Of a stretch of 64,000 nt of DNA, positions 56,280 through 64,000 are shown piece by piece. Numbering within the stretch: position 1 is the first letter of the stretch; every line of letters begins with the position of its first letter. The notes below the pieces were generated by a model. That model made no database searches. It worked only from the letters and a program-made list of their open reading frames with translations, and was not told the origin of the DNA. Made by a program: the position numbers and the translations under genes. This DNA is from Cricetomys ansorgei (taxonomy: Eukaryota; Chordata; Mammalia; Rodentia; Nesomyidae). The stretch lies in the NCBI GenBank assembly GCA_026225945.1, contig JAMJFZ010003163.1:23065001-23129000 (forward strand), written 5' to 3'.

Positions 56280-56855
56280 AGCTTTCCACCTGGAAACCTA
56301 AGGAAAAGGCCCTCTGAGGAAATGCCACAGGTTAGGTGGCACACAACTTCAATTTGCTCACAATTTTAACTGGTCTAATTTCCTATGGTGGCGAATTCCT
56401 TTAGGGTCAGGAATGACTAAACACTGTCCTTATACATGTTACCTTAGCTAGCCTTCTGCTAAAGCCCTGCATCCTCCCCTTCCATAGCTGAAATCTGACG
56501 TGCTCTGCTTTCCCTCCTCATTTGTCTTGACCACGAGGCTGCCGCTCCATCCTCGCACACCCAAGGACCAGCCCCAGGCACCGGGACAAAGGGGAAAAGA
56601 ACGCGGCATCTTACCCTCAGGTGCCTGCAGGTCGTCTCTTTACAGTCTCCATTGCTTACATGTATTTCTTTGCCAAAGACTTTGGCTTCAAAATCTGTTC
56701 TCCGGTTTTCAAATCCATACATCTGTTATTTACTTTACAGCTTAATTCCTTGAAACCATAGCAGATGCCTGATCCTATCACCAGAAAGATGTCAACATGC
56801 TCGGGACCAAAATAATCAAGAACTGTTCAGAAAGTGCGACGTTAATATAGCAAGC
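56280..56855. other. Non-coding stretch, no recognised element
   Basis: Contains one TACATGTA octamer near 56656. No gene. Confidence 0.35.
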
Positions 56856-56859
56856 CCAG

Positions 56860-57320
56860 CTTAGTGATGCACAAATCAAAGATTAAAAATGTCCTTTTGG
56901 TGAACAGAGTCAGTTACTAAACTCCATTTCTGTTTTTAAAACCAGTACGCGCACACAGATACTTCACTGTATTGCTTAAAGGGGGTCTTTTCTTTCTCCG
57001 TTCCTCTTCTTGTTTCGTTTTATATGCTCATCACTTACAGCTGGCTCTTAATGAATGAGCCACATCAAATTTTTAAAGCTCCCAAATTACTATGTCAGTG
57101 CGCCCTTTCAAAGACAGACCGACAGGAATACGCAGAAGCCTCCTGGAACTTGTTTGCTCGCCACTGCATCTTTTTTCAGATTTTTCTCTACTAAATTACA
57201 GTGTGACCGTGGAGGCATTAGCTGTGAATTCACACTGTTCAGCTGGAGTCAGCAACCTCTCGTGATTATCTGACTTTATGTGTGTAAAATACACTTTTAC
57301 AGAAAGACACCCCCCAACTC
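56860..57320. promoter_or_regulatory. Candidate conserved non-coding element
   Basis: Repeat-poor, with AAATTACAGTGTGACCGTGG, GCATTAGCTGTGAATTCACA and GTGATTATCTGACTTTATG. Texture suggests constraint. Confidence 0.4.
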
Positions 57321-57324
57321 GTGA

Positions 57325-59295
57325 GGTCAGGTTTCTGGCCTCTTCTTTGTCACTTGCTCAGCTATGTGGCATCTTGGACTTTCTTCTCACCTTCCAGTGT
57401 TCTCAGGAGCCTCTAAGATGATACAGCAGAAGAGCCTACGAAAGCTCCCAAGCTTGTGGAATACAAAGAAATTAGGCTCTTATTATCAAGCTATCAATTT
57501 TAGGGCTGAGCTGGATGCAACAGTTGCAAACCAGGCTCTCTGCATCCAGTTGTGTTTCATACTCTGTCTCTAAGAAGTTAATCCTTCCTCTTTGCCCTCT
57601 TCTAAAGGAGCCTCATTGCACCCTCGCCTGGGATTCCCTGCCTTTTTCTTTTCTCTCCTGATGCCAGCTTTGCTGTTGACAACATGCGTTCAGGCAAGGC
57701 GGGGACTCGCTGTGTCTCTCTATCAGATGCCATGCACACTACTTCCGTCAAAACAATTAGTGTTCATTTTGGCTTTACTCGGGGAGACCTGCAGTGACTG
57801 ATCAGTATAAATTATGGATGTATCTGTCCAGATGCACTTGTTCATTCATGCATAGATAGAAGGAAAATTTCATTCTTCTCAGTCCAAAAACAGCCACTAA
57901 AAATACTCCATACTTTTAAAAAATGTATTTTAGTATAGTCTAACTATGTCGTTATGCCCCTAACTGCACCCATTCTCTCTGTAATTTGAGACCTTTAGAG
58001 CTAACTTGGGGTTACTCGTTGCCTCCTTGTAAGCTCTGGTGTTCTATATAAATCACTAGGGAATCGTGGGCATTTTTAAATCTAAAACACTACAGGATGG
58101 TTTGGTTTTCCTCAGTTCTGTTTGCCTTTCCCCCTTTCGAAGCAGTGTTCTTGAAGCTACTGTCAAAAGGCACATCCTTTCCTCATCAAAGCACTTACCG
58201 CAGAGCAATATGAACAGCAAATGAGTGCAGTGGCTTAGTGTTCTCTGAGGTCCAAATGGGCCTCTGAGTGCTTTGTTATCTATTAGTTTTAATGAGCAGC
58301 TAGAAGAACTTGCAGACACACTGCACAATACCACGAAAGAACCAATACCTTTTTTTTTTTCTTTTCAAAAGACACTGAGTGGTTTTGTTGACTCCCTTAA
58401 ATATAACTGGGGATGGAGGGGGGGGTCTGTATTTGATGGGTTTATTTACTTGCTTCAATAAAATTCTATGAACGCACCTATACAATTGGGGATTCTTCCC
58501 CCGAAAATAAATTAATCAGCATTGAACAAAGCAATGAAAAGCCGACATGATGGAGAAGCCCAGAGCACCAGGCTATAGAAGTCAGAATCTGGAAAGAGAG
58601 AGGAAGAAGAAAGCAAATTCTACAGAATTCCTGAATCTGGCGTCCCACGGAAGAGACTTCTCTGCCCCTGGGGGTTCTGCCAGAAGCGGATACTGGCTCA
58701 TGTTGCTGCCTTTGCTCTCGTATGAGGTACATCTCATAATCATCACTTTTAGGAAAACCCCACTAAATACTCATGGTGTGCCCTAACAACCAAGCACCAT
58801 CCATGTAGGGGGCTTTGCTGTGCTTCTACCCTGTCCCTGGGCAGGGTAGATTAAACCAAGGTCTCTCGAAGTTGTGAACACAGAAGGCACAGGGCCAATT
58901 TTCCTCCCCAGGATTTGCTCTGATAAGAGCTGCCAAACCGTAAAGCAGCTTCGAAGACAACAGGTAAAGAGCCTCAACAGAAAGCATGCTCAGTGTGCGC
59001 TACCCACTCCCACAATAGAAGGAAACGGCCGTGCTGTGCTCAATCCTACTTCCCAATTTTTCTTGCCACTCATCTTGGGTTTTCTTTTCAAAATCCTGTT
59101 GGTTTTCTCACATCCTAGAGCAAAGACAAGAGGTAGGTTTGGAGCCCCTGCACATGGCACTGACACCACAGAAGTCTTATAAATCAGTGGAAAAATCAAT
59201 AAATCCTATAAGGTAGTTTCTGCTTTGCAATATCACCAAGGGACAGGACTAATTTTTTTTTTTTTCTCCACAACTATCCCCATTTTTCTGTCAAA
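57325..59295. other. Repeat-poor stretch, no recognised gene
   Basis: About 2 kb without SINEs. Overlapping short frames are open in several directions. May include further conserved elements. T- and A-runs occur at about 58351-58360, 59251-59264 and 59294-59304. Confidence 0.4.
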
Positions 59296-59299
59296 AAAA

Positions 59300-59475
59300 A
59301 AAATCATGTGCTTAGGGACGAATATGTAATCAAAGTTGCTGAGTAAGGATTTCAACAATCTAATTTTATTACTTTACAATTGACATACCTTCCCTCTGGA
59401 AATGTTTGCAATTAATTAATTAGTAGTAATCTTCCCCAAGGGACTAATTTAATGAATTCTTTCCAATTCCTACTT

Positions 59476-59506
<31 letters not shown>

Positions 59507-59740
59507 TGGATTGCTCCAAAGTGGGTTTTGAAAATCAAGGCATCTGTTCATTACTGTGACTTTTTATCACCAAGTCAATCTGGCAACGACTATAATTCTT
59601 TTTCTAACTAGGGCTCTCCCAGTTTGAAAGCAAGATTTCTCCAAGGTAACCGCAGTCTGTGGTAGCAGCTGGGTTTGTAGACTCATCTGTGGTTTGTGGC
59701 CTCTTTAAGCTCTCGGTCTATTCTGCATAAGCTGTGAGAG
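59300..59740. promoter_or_regulatory. Candidate proximal enhancer with homeodomain and RUNX motifs
   Basis: GCAATTAATTAATTAGTAGT (about 59408-59427) overlaps several TAATTA sites. TGTGGT-type RUNX cores occur near 59659, 59690 and 59696. A (GA)n run lies at 59477-59503. The block is 2 kb upstream of the Irx6 start codon. Confidence 0.4.
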
Positions 59741-59744
59741 GTGA

Positions 59745-60280
59745 GGGGGTACGAAGCCTAAGGTGTCATTCTAAACAGGTCACTGGGTGTGGCCTGCCAG
59801 TCTAAAGGACAGAGGCAAGCTTGCTGTGAAGGGTTTTCTGCCAGGGACCCAAACCTTGCCTCTGTTGCTGAGGTCCCTCCGCCTGGCAAGAACCGAGAGC
59901 TGTCAGTACACTCTGGGTCACACCATCTCGAGTTCCAATTGGAAAATAAAAACTTGTCCTTGAGCAAACCACCAGAACCCCTGGAGGGAGTGTAGCAGAG
60001 ATGAGACTGTCCGAAAAGTGTCAAGTGCACTGCACTGGGACCCGGCGACTAAAAGGAAAGACTTTCTGGATTGCAAACTTTACCTGGTTCCGCAGCAGGG
60101 TTACCTAAGACTTTCCATCGCTAGTCTGCAAGTGTCCCCTAGATGTTTAGTCCCCCACTGGAGTCTTCGGAAAGGTGTCAGCCTGCAAGTGTGCAAAATC
60201 TATAGCGAATTGGCCTCACTGTCCAGGAGCCAGGCAAGCAACACCCCCTTTCCCCAGGGACATCCGTGCTCTTTGGAAAA
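59745..60280. other. Upstream flank of the CpG-rich region
   Basis: No repeat. GC content rises toward 60.3 kb. Confidence 0.4.
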
Positions 60281-60584
60281 GCCCTGCCAGGGGGTTTCTT
60301 ACACCACTGGGCCTAGCTGGGTGTCCCGGGCGCAGCTCCCTCTGGAGCGCTCCACTGTGGCTCGCCAGCGCCACCCCGAGAGGAGCAAAGCGGTTGCAGC
60401 CGGGCCCTAAGGCCATCATCCCGCTTCCAGGTTCTGGGCGATTTGGACACCTCAGGCGGTGCTTGGGAGGCAGCCAAGCCTGGTCTTAGGTGGAGATGGC
60501 CAGACTCTTGGCTAGCAGCCTACAGATGCCAGGGATCAGATTTGGCGAGTCTATGGGAACTCTCTAACGGATGCTGCACTTTGG

Positions 60585-60600
60585 TCTGGAGGGGGCGCTC
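60585..60600 (+). promoter_or_regulatory. CTCF-like motif in the promoter flank
   Basis: TCTGGAGGGGGCGCTC carries the AGGGGGCGCT part of the CTCF core, with a weaker left half. Confidence 0.35.
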
Positions 60601-61364
60601 ATCTGCCTAGCCCAGGGCCAGACCCTTGCAAAGATGCCCCAGGGGATCAAGGACCTGGTTAGGGCTGGAATTAGCCAGCGGTTTTGGGAAACCGAAACCA
60701 GAGCCAGATCCCCAAGGACAAAGATGGTTTGCCCAGAGGGCTCCATCAAAGCTGCTCCGAGCTTGTCCAACCCTGTGAGCTCCGGGGGGCCGGCCGGCAG
60801 AGCCAACAAACTTTGGTGCAGCAGAGAGGCGGGGATGGGCTGGAGGCTGGTCCCCCGAGCCGCTGCTATCCTCCACCTGCTCCGGCTCTGCCTCCGCCCA
60901 GCCCTCGCCCACCCCCACTCCCACCCCCCTGCCATCAGACTCCACATCTCTCCTCTCCCTCCTCCTTCTCTCCCCTTGCCTAACTCCCCCACTTTCCTCC
61001 CGGCTCTTCTTTTGTATTCTCTCTTCCCTCGCCGCCCAGCTCGCCTCTCGCCTCCTCGGGGCCGCAGGGGAGGAGGCGAGCACGGGGCTCCCTGGGCCCT
61101 CGCGGCGCGCGGGGAGGCGCATCTCCCACTTCTCCCGGGGTATTTGGAGAGGGTCTGCGCGCGCGCGTGAGCTGCAGGCGAAAGCGGGTAGGATCTAGCG
61201 GCGAGCAGAGAGGGTCAGGGTCTTTGATGATCCTCGCCCGCCGCACAATCCTTGCAAAGCAGGGAAGCCTGTGTCTTAGAGTGCACGCGCGTACACGGGC
61301 TGGCTGCCCTTGGCACGCTCGGTGGCCCGGGGCCCCGGGGCCCGCGGTCCCCTCTGGCGGCCCG

Positions 61365-61370
61365 GGATTA
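61365..61370 (+). promoter_or_regulatory. Bicoid/OTX-type (K50) homeodomain site
   Basis: GGATTA, the complement of TAATCC, four bases before the CRE. OTX2/CRX class factors bind this core, and Irx6 is known as a retinal bipolar-cell gene, so the link is plausible but not proven. Confidence 0.4.
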
Positions 61371-61373
61371 CCG

Positions 61374-61381
61374 TGACGTCA
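61374..61381. promoter_or_regulatory. CRE palindrome
   Basis: Perfect TGACGTCA, the binding site of CREB/ATF factors, 371 bases before the start codon in the CpG-rich promoter. Confidence 0.6.
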
Positions 61382-61751
61382 CATTGAGCCTCTGGCCACC
61401 TTGGACTGGGACACCTCGGGAACCTCGCAGCCCCGCGCCTCGCCGCCGCACCTCGCCTCGCCAGCGCGCGCCTTTGGCACCCTGCGCCTTCTCCCTAACT
61501 CTGCCGATCCATGGGCCCCTCTGCCTTCTGGACCCCACAGGCCGCAGGGGTGCCTTACCCAGCGCAGGGCTCGGCAGCCCGGCTGCCTTTGCCTCTGCCT
61601 CCAGTCACTCCCAGTGGGCCAAGGAACTAGCCCCGAGCACCTGCAGCCCTGTAAGGAGACCAAACGCCGCGCGGCTGGAGTCATCGAATCGCCGAGCTGA
61701 GCGCGGGACTCGGAGGGGAAAAGGGAGACGAGTCCCGGACGACCAGCTGCT

Positions 61752-61796
61752 ATGGCCTTCCCGCCCTTTGGACACCCGTACAGCGGCGCCTCCCAA
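61752..61796 (+). CDS. Irx6: Irx6 exon 1, coding part (Iroquois homeobox protein 6)
   Basis: Codes for the first 15 residues, MAFPPFGHPYSGASQ, followed by a GTGAGT donor at 61797. This start was chosen because the residues align with the start of mammalian IRX6 (MSFPHFGHPY as I remember the human protein), and the codon has G at -3 and G at +4. The protein is a TALE-class homeodomain transcription factor of the Iroquois family, acting in the nucleus and known from retina and other tissues. The exon ends between codons (phase 0). It sits at the right edge of the CpG-rich promoter. Identification is strong because exons 2 to 4 join in frame. Confidence 0.92.
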
Positions 61797-62094
61797 GTGA
61801 GTCGTGCCTTACTGGGAGGGAGGGGAGCAAACTGGGTGGAGGGATGCCCAGTGCGCGCGCTGACCCGCTGAGCTTCCCCTTCTCGGTGACTCATGGGAAG
61901 CTAGAAGGAGTGAGGACCAGGAAATGTGACAGCCCATCCTCTGATATCCCGATGCCAGGCTGAGAGTATTCTCTCCCGAGTGCCAACTGAAAATGCGGGC
62001 ACTCTAACCTCGCTGAGCGAGGTGGGTGGGATCTGAGGGACCTTGCAGTTCCCCTTGTACAGATTCCTGGGGTGGCCAGGAGACTCTCAAGAGG

Positions 62095-62142
62095 AGGGAG
62101 GGAAAGAAGGAGAGAGGGGGGGGGAGAGAGAGAGAGAGAGAG
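62095..62142. repeat. (GA)n / G-run polypurine tract
   Basis: GGAGGGAGGGAAAGAAGGAG and a following G run with GA dinucleotides inside Irx6 intron 1. Confidence 0.85.
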
Positions 62143-62369
62143 TCTCAAGGGTAGAGTGCTAGCACCACACTGTTCATTTGTTGACCTCAGTTCCGATCCC
62201 ATGCCTTTCTTGGGGCTGGCCTAAGCTCTCTGCTTCTGCTTCCCTCCAGTTTCCAAAAACAGTGAACTGTGCAGTGGTGAGAATTTCCTTAGAGAATTCT
62301 GAGGGCGCAATGCCCACCATTGCTCTCTGATTTCTCTAGCAGAGTGCTCATATATATTTCCCTTGATGT

Positions 62370-62440
62370 TTAGTGTCAGGTCAACCTTTGACCTGCTGTG
62401 GGATCTTGGACAAACCTCCTACTCTCTCTCATCCAGGATG
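62370..62440 (+). repeat. MIR SINE core fragment
   Basis: GACCTGCTGTGGGATCTTGG and ACAAACCTCCTACTCTC follow the forward MIR core, inside Irx6 intron 1. Confidence 0.5.
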
Positions 62441-62813
62441 AATTCCGTTTTAATACCACAGGGATAGGAATGAGATGTTGGTGATGGTCTTGAAGGCTAA
62501 CTTCTAACTCTACCTTTGTAGAATCCCATAGGGAGGGGCAGGGATTTGGTCTTATTTCCAGAAGGTCCCTGGGACGGTGGAGCCTTAGCAATGGCCTGGG
62601 TGCATCTCCAAGAGCAGTTTGGGTAAGTTGCCATCAGGAAATTCACATCCCAGCAGTCTCAGGGGGTTTCTGCACCTGCTGGTATTTGTTTATTAGAATG
62701 AAGAAATGAAGGAAGGCATTGTGCAGCTTCCTCACTACCCTTCTCTGGCTGGAGCCAGTAGATGCTGCATCTGGATTTTTAACTTCTAGTGACTCCTTTC
62801 CCGGTTCTTGTAG

Positions 62814-63062
62814 TTTCTGGTGTCTGCAAGTTCCAGTGCCACTTGCTGTGAACCAGCCCCTCCATCAGTGTCAGATGTGGCCTCAGCCTCCACCCCTGCC
62901 TCTGCTCTCTGCTGTACACCCTATGACAGCCGGCTGCTGGGCAGCACTCGTCCGGAGCTGGGTGCTGCCTTGGGCATCTATGGAGCACCCTATGCAGCTG
63001 CCCAGACCTACCCTGGGTACCTGCCCTATGGCCCAGAGCCCCCTTCACTGTGTGGTGCACTG
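62814..63062 (+). CDS. Irx6: Irx6 exon 2 (Iroquois homeobox protein 6)
   Basis: 249 bp, 83 codons, phase 0 at both ends, between acceptor CTTGTAG and donor GTGAGT. Codes residues 16-98, starting FLVSASSSATCC and including CCTPYDSRLLGSTRPELGAA, GIYGAPYAAAQTYPGYLPY and PPSLCGAL. This is the Iroquois-type N-terminal region. The LGSTRPELGAALGIYGAPYA stretch is typical of IRX6. The alanine run before the QTYPGY block is three residues, shorter than the run I recall for human IRX6. Confidence 0.95.
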
Positions 63063-63204
63063 GTGAGTAACGGGGCGGGGTTTAGGGCTGCCCAGTGAAC
63101 ATCTGGGCAATCAGCACAGAGTAACTCTATTGTGACCTTGCCCAGGGAAAATCTAAGTAGGACAGACAATGCTGAGAAAATAGCATAAAGGGTAAGGGGG
63201 GAAA

Positions 63205-63380
63205 ATCAAATTCATAGCACTTTACAGTTTGCAGAACTTCACACCGCTTAGAAAACTTTGGTACTTCTTTTAATTCTGCAAGGTAGGTAAATCATCCTAA
63301 TTCTAGATTTACAGATGAGCAGTTGAGGTGCAGAGGTGTTCAGACAACTTACCCCCAAATCACAAGCATGCCAAGGGTTG
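63205..63380 (-). repeat. MIR SINE in Irx6 intron 2
   Basis: GCACTTTACAGTTTGCAGAA, CTTTTAATTCTGCAAGG, TTTACAGATGAGCAGTTGAG and GTGCAGAGGTGTTCAG match the reverse MIR. Confidence 0.7.
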
Positions 63381-63469
63381 GGAATCCTTCTCCAATGATG
63401 CTGGGAAGGACCCCAGCAGGGGTATGTGGGGTGAGGAACCCAGAATTCATGGTAGCTCCTGCTCAGCCA

Positions 63470-63615
63470 TTGCTTATTCTGTCCCTAGGACCCTGCCAAG
63501 TATTCTACCAGCATGGGTGACTTTATTGCCTCAATCTCAGTAAGGGAGAAACTGAGGCACAGAGGAGTTAAACAGCTACATCTGACATTGCACAACCAAC
63601 TCAAGGGGTTGTGCT
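63470..63615 (-). repeat. Second MIR-like SINE in Irx6 intron 2
   Basis: AGTAAGGGAGAAACTGAGGC, ACAGAGGAGTTAAACAGC and TTGCACAACCAACTCAAGG follow the reverse MIR pattern. Confidence 0.6.
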
Positions 63616-63685
63616 GGGGTGACTCCATAGGACACATCTATCCTTCTCCTGTGGAGTCCTGAATCTCTTTTTTCTCTCTCACCAG

Positions 63686-63795
63686 AATCCTCAGTATGAG
63701 TTTAAAGATGCTACAGGCAGCTTTACCCCCAGCCTGACCCAGCCAGGGGCCTATTACCCCTATGAGCCAACCCTGGGGCAGTATCAATATGACAG
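63686..63795 (+). CDS. Irx6: Irx6 exon 3 (Iroquois homeobox protein 6)
   Basis: 110 bp between acceptor CACCAG and donor GTGAGA. It codes residues 99-134 plus two bases of codon 135. It begins NPQYEFKDATGSFTPSLTQP and continues GAYYPYEPTLGQYQYD. NPQYEF and the tyrosine-rich GAYYPY and QYQYD motifs are Iroquois-typical sequence just before the homeodomain. The exon ends in phase 2, and the split codon AG|G (Arg) is completed by exon 4. Confidence 0.95.
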
Positions 63796-63966
63796 GTGAG
63801 AGATGGGGAGCATGGTGGCTGGCCTCCGTTCTCCATCCCTTATGTGCCTCCCCCCATCCCCCCCCCGGGAGAAGGGAGGGAGCAGAATTACATTTCCGGC
63901 ACTTGGGCTTGGTGCTGGCCAAGCCCCTGGTTCCCAGCCTGGGACTTGAGCCCTGTCTGCCCACAG
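63796..63966 (+). other. Irx6: Irx6 intron 3
   Basis: GTGAGA donor and CTGCCCACAG acceptor, 171 bp. It holds a C-rich run at about 63848-63868 (CCCCCCATCCCCCCCCCC), a possible G-quadruplex on the - strand. Confidence 0.85.
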
Positions 63967-64000
63967 GTATGGTGCTGTAGAGTTGAGTAGCGCTGGCCGC
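63967..64000 (+). CDS. Irx6: Irx6 exon 4, partial (runs off the window)
   Basis: Completes Arg 135 and adds YGAVELSSAGR, residues 136-146, where the window ends. In IRX6 this segment directly precedes the TALE homeodomain, so the DNA-binding domain and the rest of the protein lie outside. The gene is incomplete here only because of the window edge; no break is seen. Confidence 0.93.

Larger units (their letters stand above)
60280..61800. promoter_or_regulatory. CpG-rich promoter region of Irx6
   Basis: GC content and CpG frequency rise far above the rest of the window, with GCGCGCGCGTGAGC near 61160, GGCCCGGGGCCCCGGGG near 61324 and many GC boxes. No TATA box is seen. The start codon lies at its right edge. 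The transcription start is not fixed by the sequence alone; the first exon probably starts in the last few hundred bases before 61752. Overlapping open frames here on both strands (up to 199 codons) arise from the high GC content. Confidence 0.75.
61797..62813 (+). other. Irx6: Irx6 intron 1
   Basis: GTGAGT donor and TTCTTGTAG acceptor, 1017 bp. It holds a G/GA-rich purine tract (62095-62142) and a MIR-like piece at about 62370-62440 (GACCTGCTGTGGGATCTTGG). Confidence 0.85.
63063..63685 (+). other. Irx6: Irx6 intron 2
   Basis: GTGAGT donor and CTCTCACCAG acceptor, 623 bp, with two MIR-like elements listed separately. Confidence 0.85.

Noticed and set aside
60571..61800. 199- and 182-codon + frames and 171-codon - frames in the CpG-rich region
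   Set aside because: High GC lowers stop frequency in all frames. They are out of frame with Irx6 and have no protein similarity.

Overview
The window is genomic DNA from a muroid rodent (mouse, rat, hamster or vole group). The evidence is spliced coding exons with GT-AG introns, many rodent SINEs (B1, B2/B3, B4 and ID types), rodent MaLR-type LTRs, a URR1-type hAT fragment, and very many simple repeats. The genus cannot be fixed by eye. No prokaryotic gene, CRISPR array or phage-like system is present.

Only one protein-coding gene can be supported. It lies at the right end on the + strand and is the 5' part of Irx6 (Iroquois homeobox 6). Exon 1 starts at ATG 61752, exons 2 and 3 follow, and exon 4 runs off the window edge at 64000. 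The joined reading frame gives about 146 residues that align well with the N-terminus of mammalian IRX6 as I remember it. The TALE homeodomain should begin immediately past the edge. A GC- and CpG-rich promoter region (about 60.3-61.8 kb) lies over and upstream of exon 1. It contains a perfect CRE palindrome next to a bicoid/OTX-type homeodomain site.

In mammals the IrxB cluster is ordered Irx3, Irx5, Irx6, with a long gene desert between Irx5 and Irx6. If that order holds here, the remaining ~60 kb is the Irx6-proximal part of this desert. Two kinds of sequence alternate in it. (1) Repeats: SINEs, LTRs, old MIR, L2, L1 and DNA-transposon fossils, a 33-bp minisatellite (0.9-1.2 kb), a ~670-bp (TTCCC)n satellite (44.4-45.05 kb) and many microsatellites. 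One full-length MaLR-like element with two LTRs is at 29.3-31.7 kb. (2) Repeat-poor, AT-rich, low-CpG blocks dense in homeodomain-type TAAT cores, which look like deeply conserved non-coding elements (candidate enhancers). The best are 34.2-35.2 kb and 55.5-56.1 kb, then 16.8-17.3, 38.5-39.3, 39.5-40.0, 7.8-8.35, 27.2-27.36, 56.86-57.3 and 59.3-59.7 kb.

The most unexpected observation is an exact 26-bp sequence present twice, 10 kb apart (24170 and 34318), the second time inside the strongest candidate enhancer. Repeat families are named from remembered consensus sequences, and conservation is inferred from composition. No alignment or search was run.
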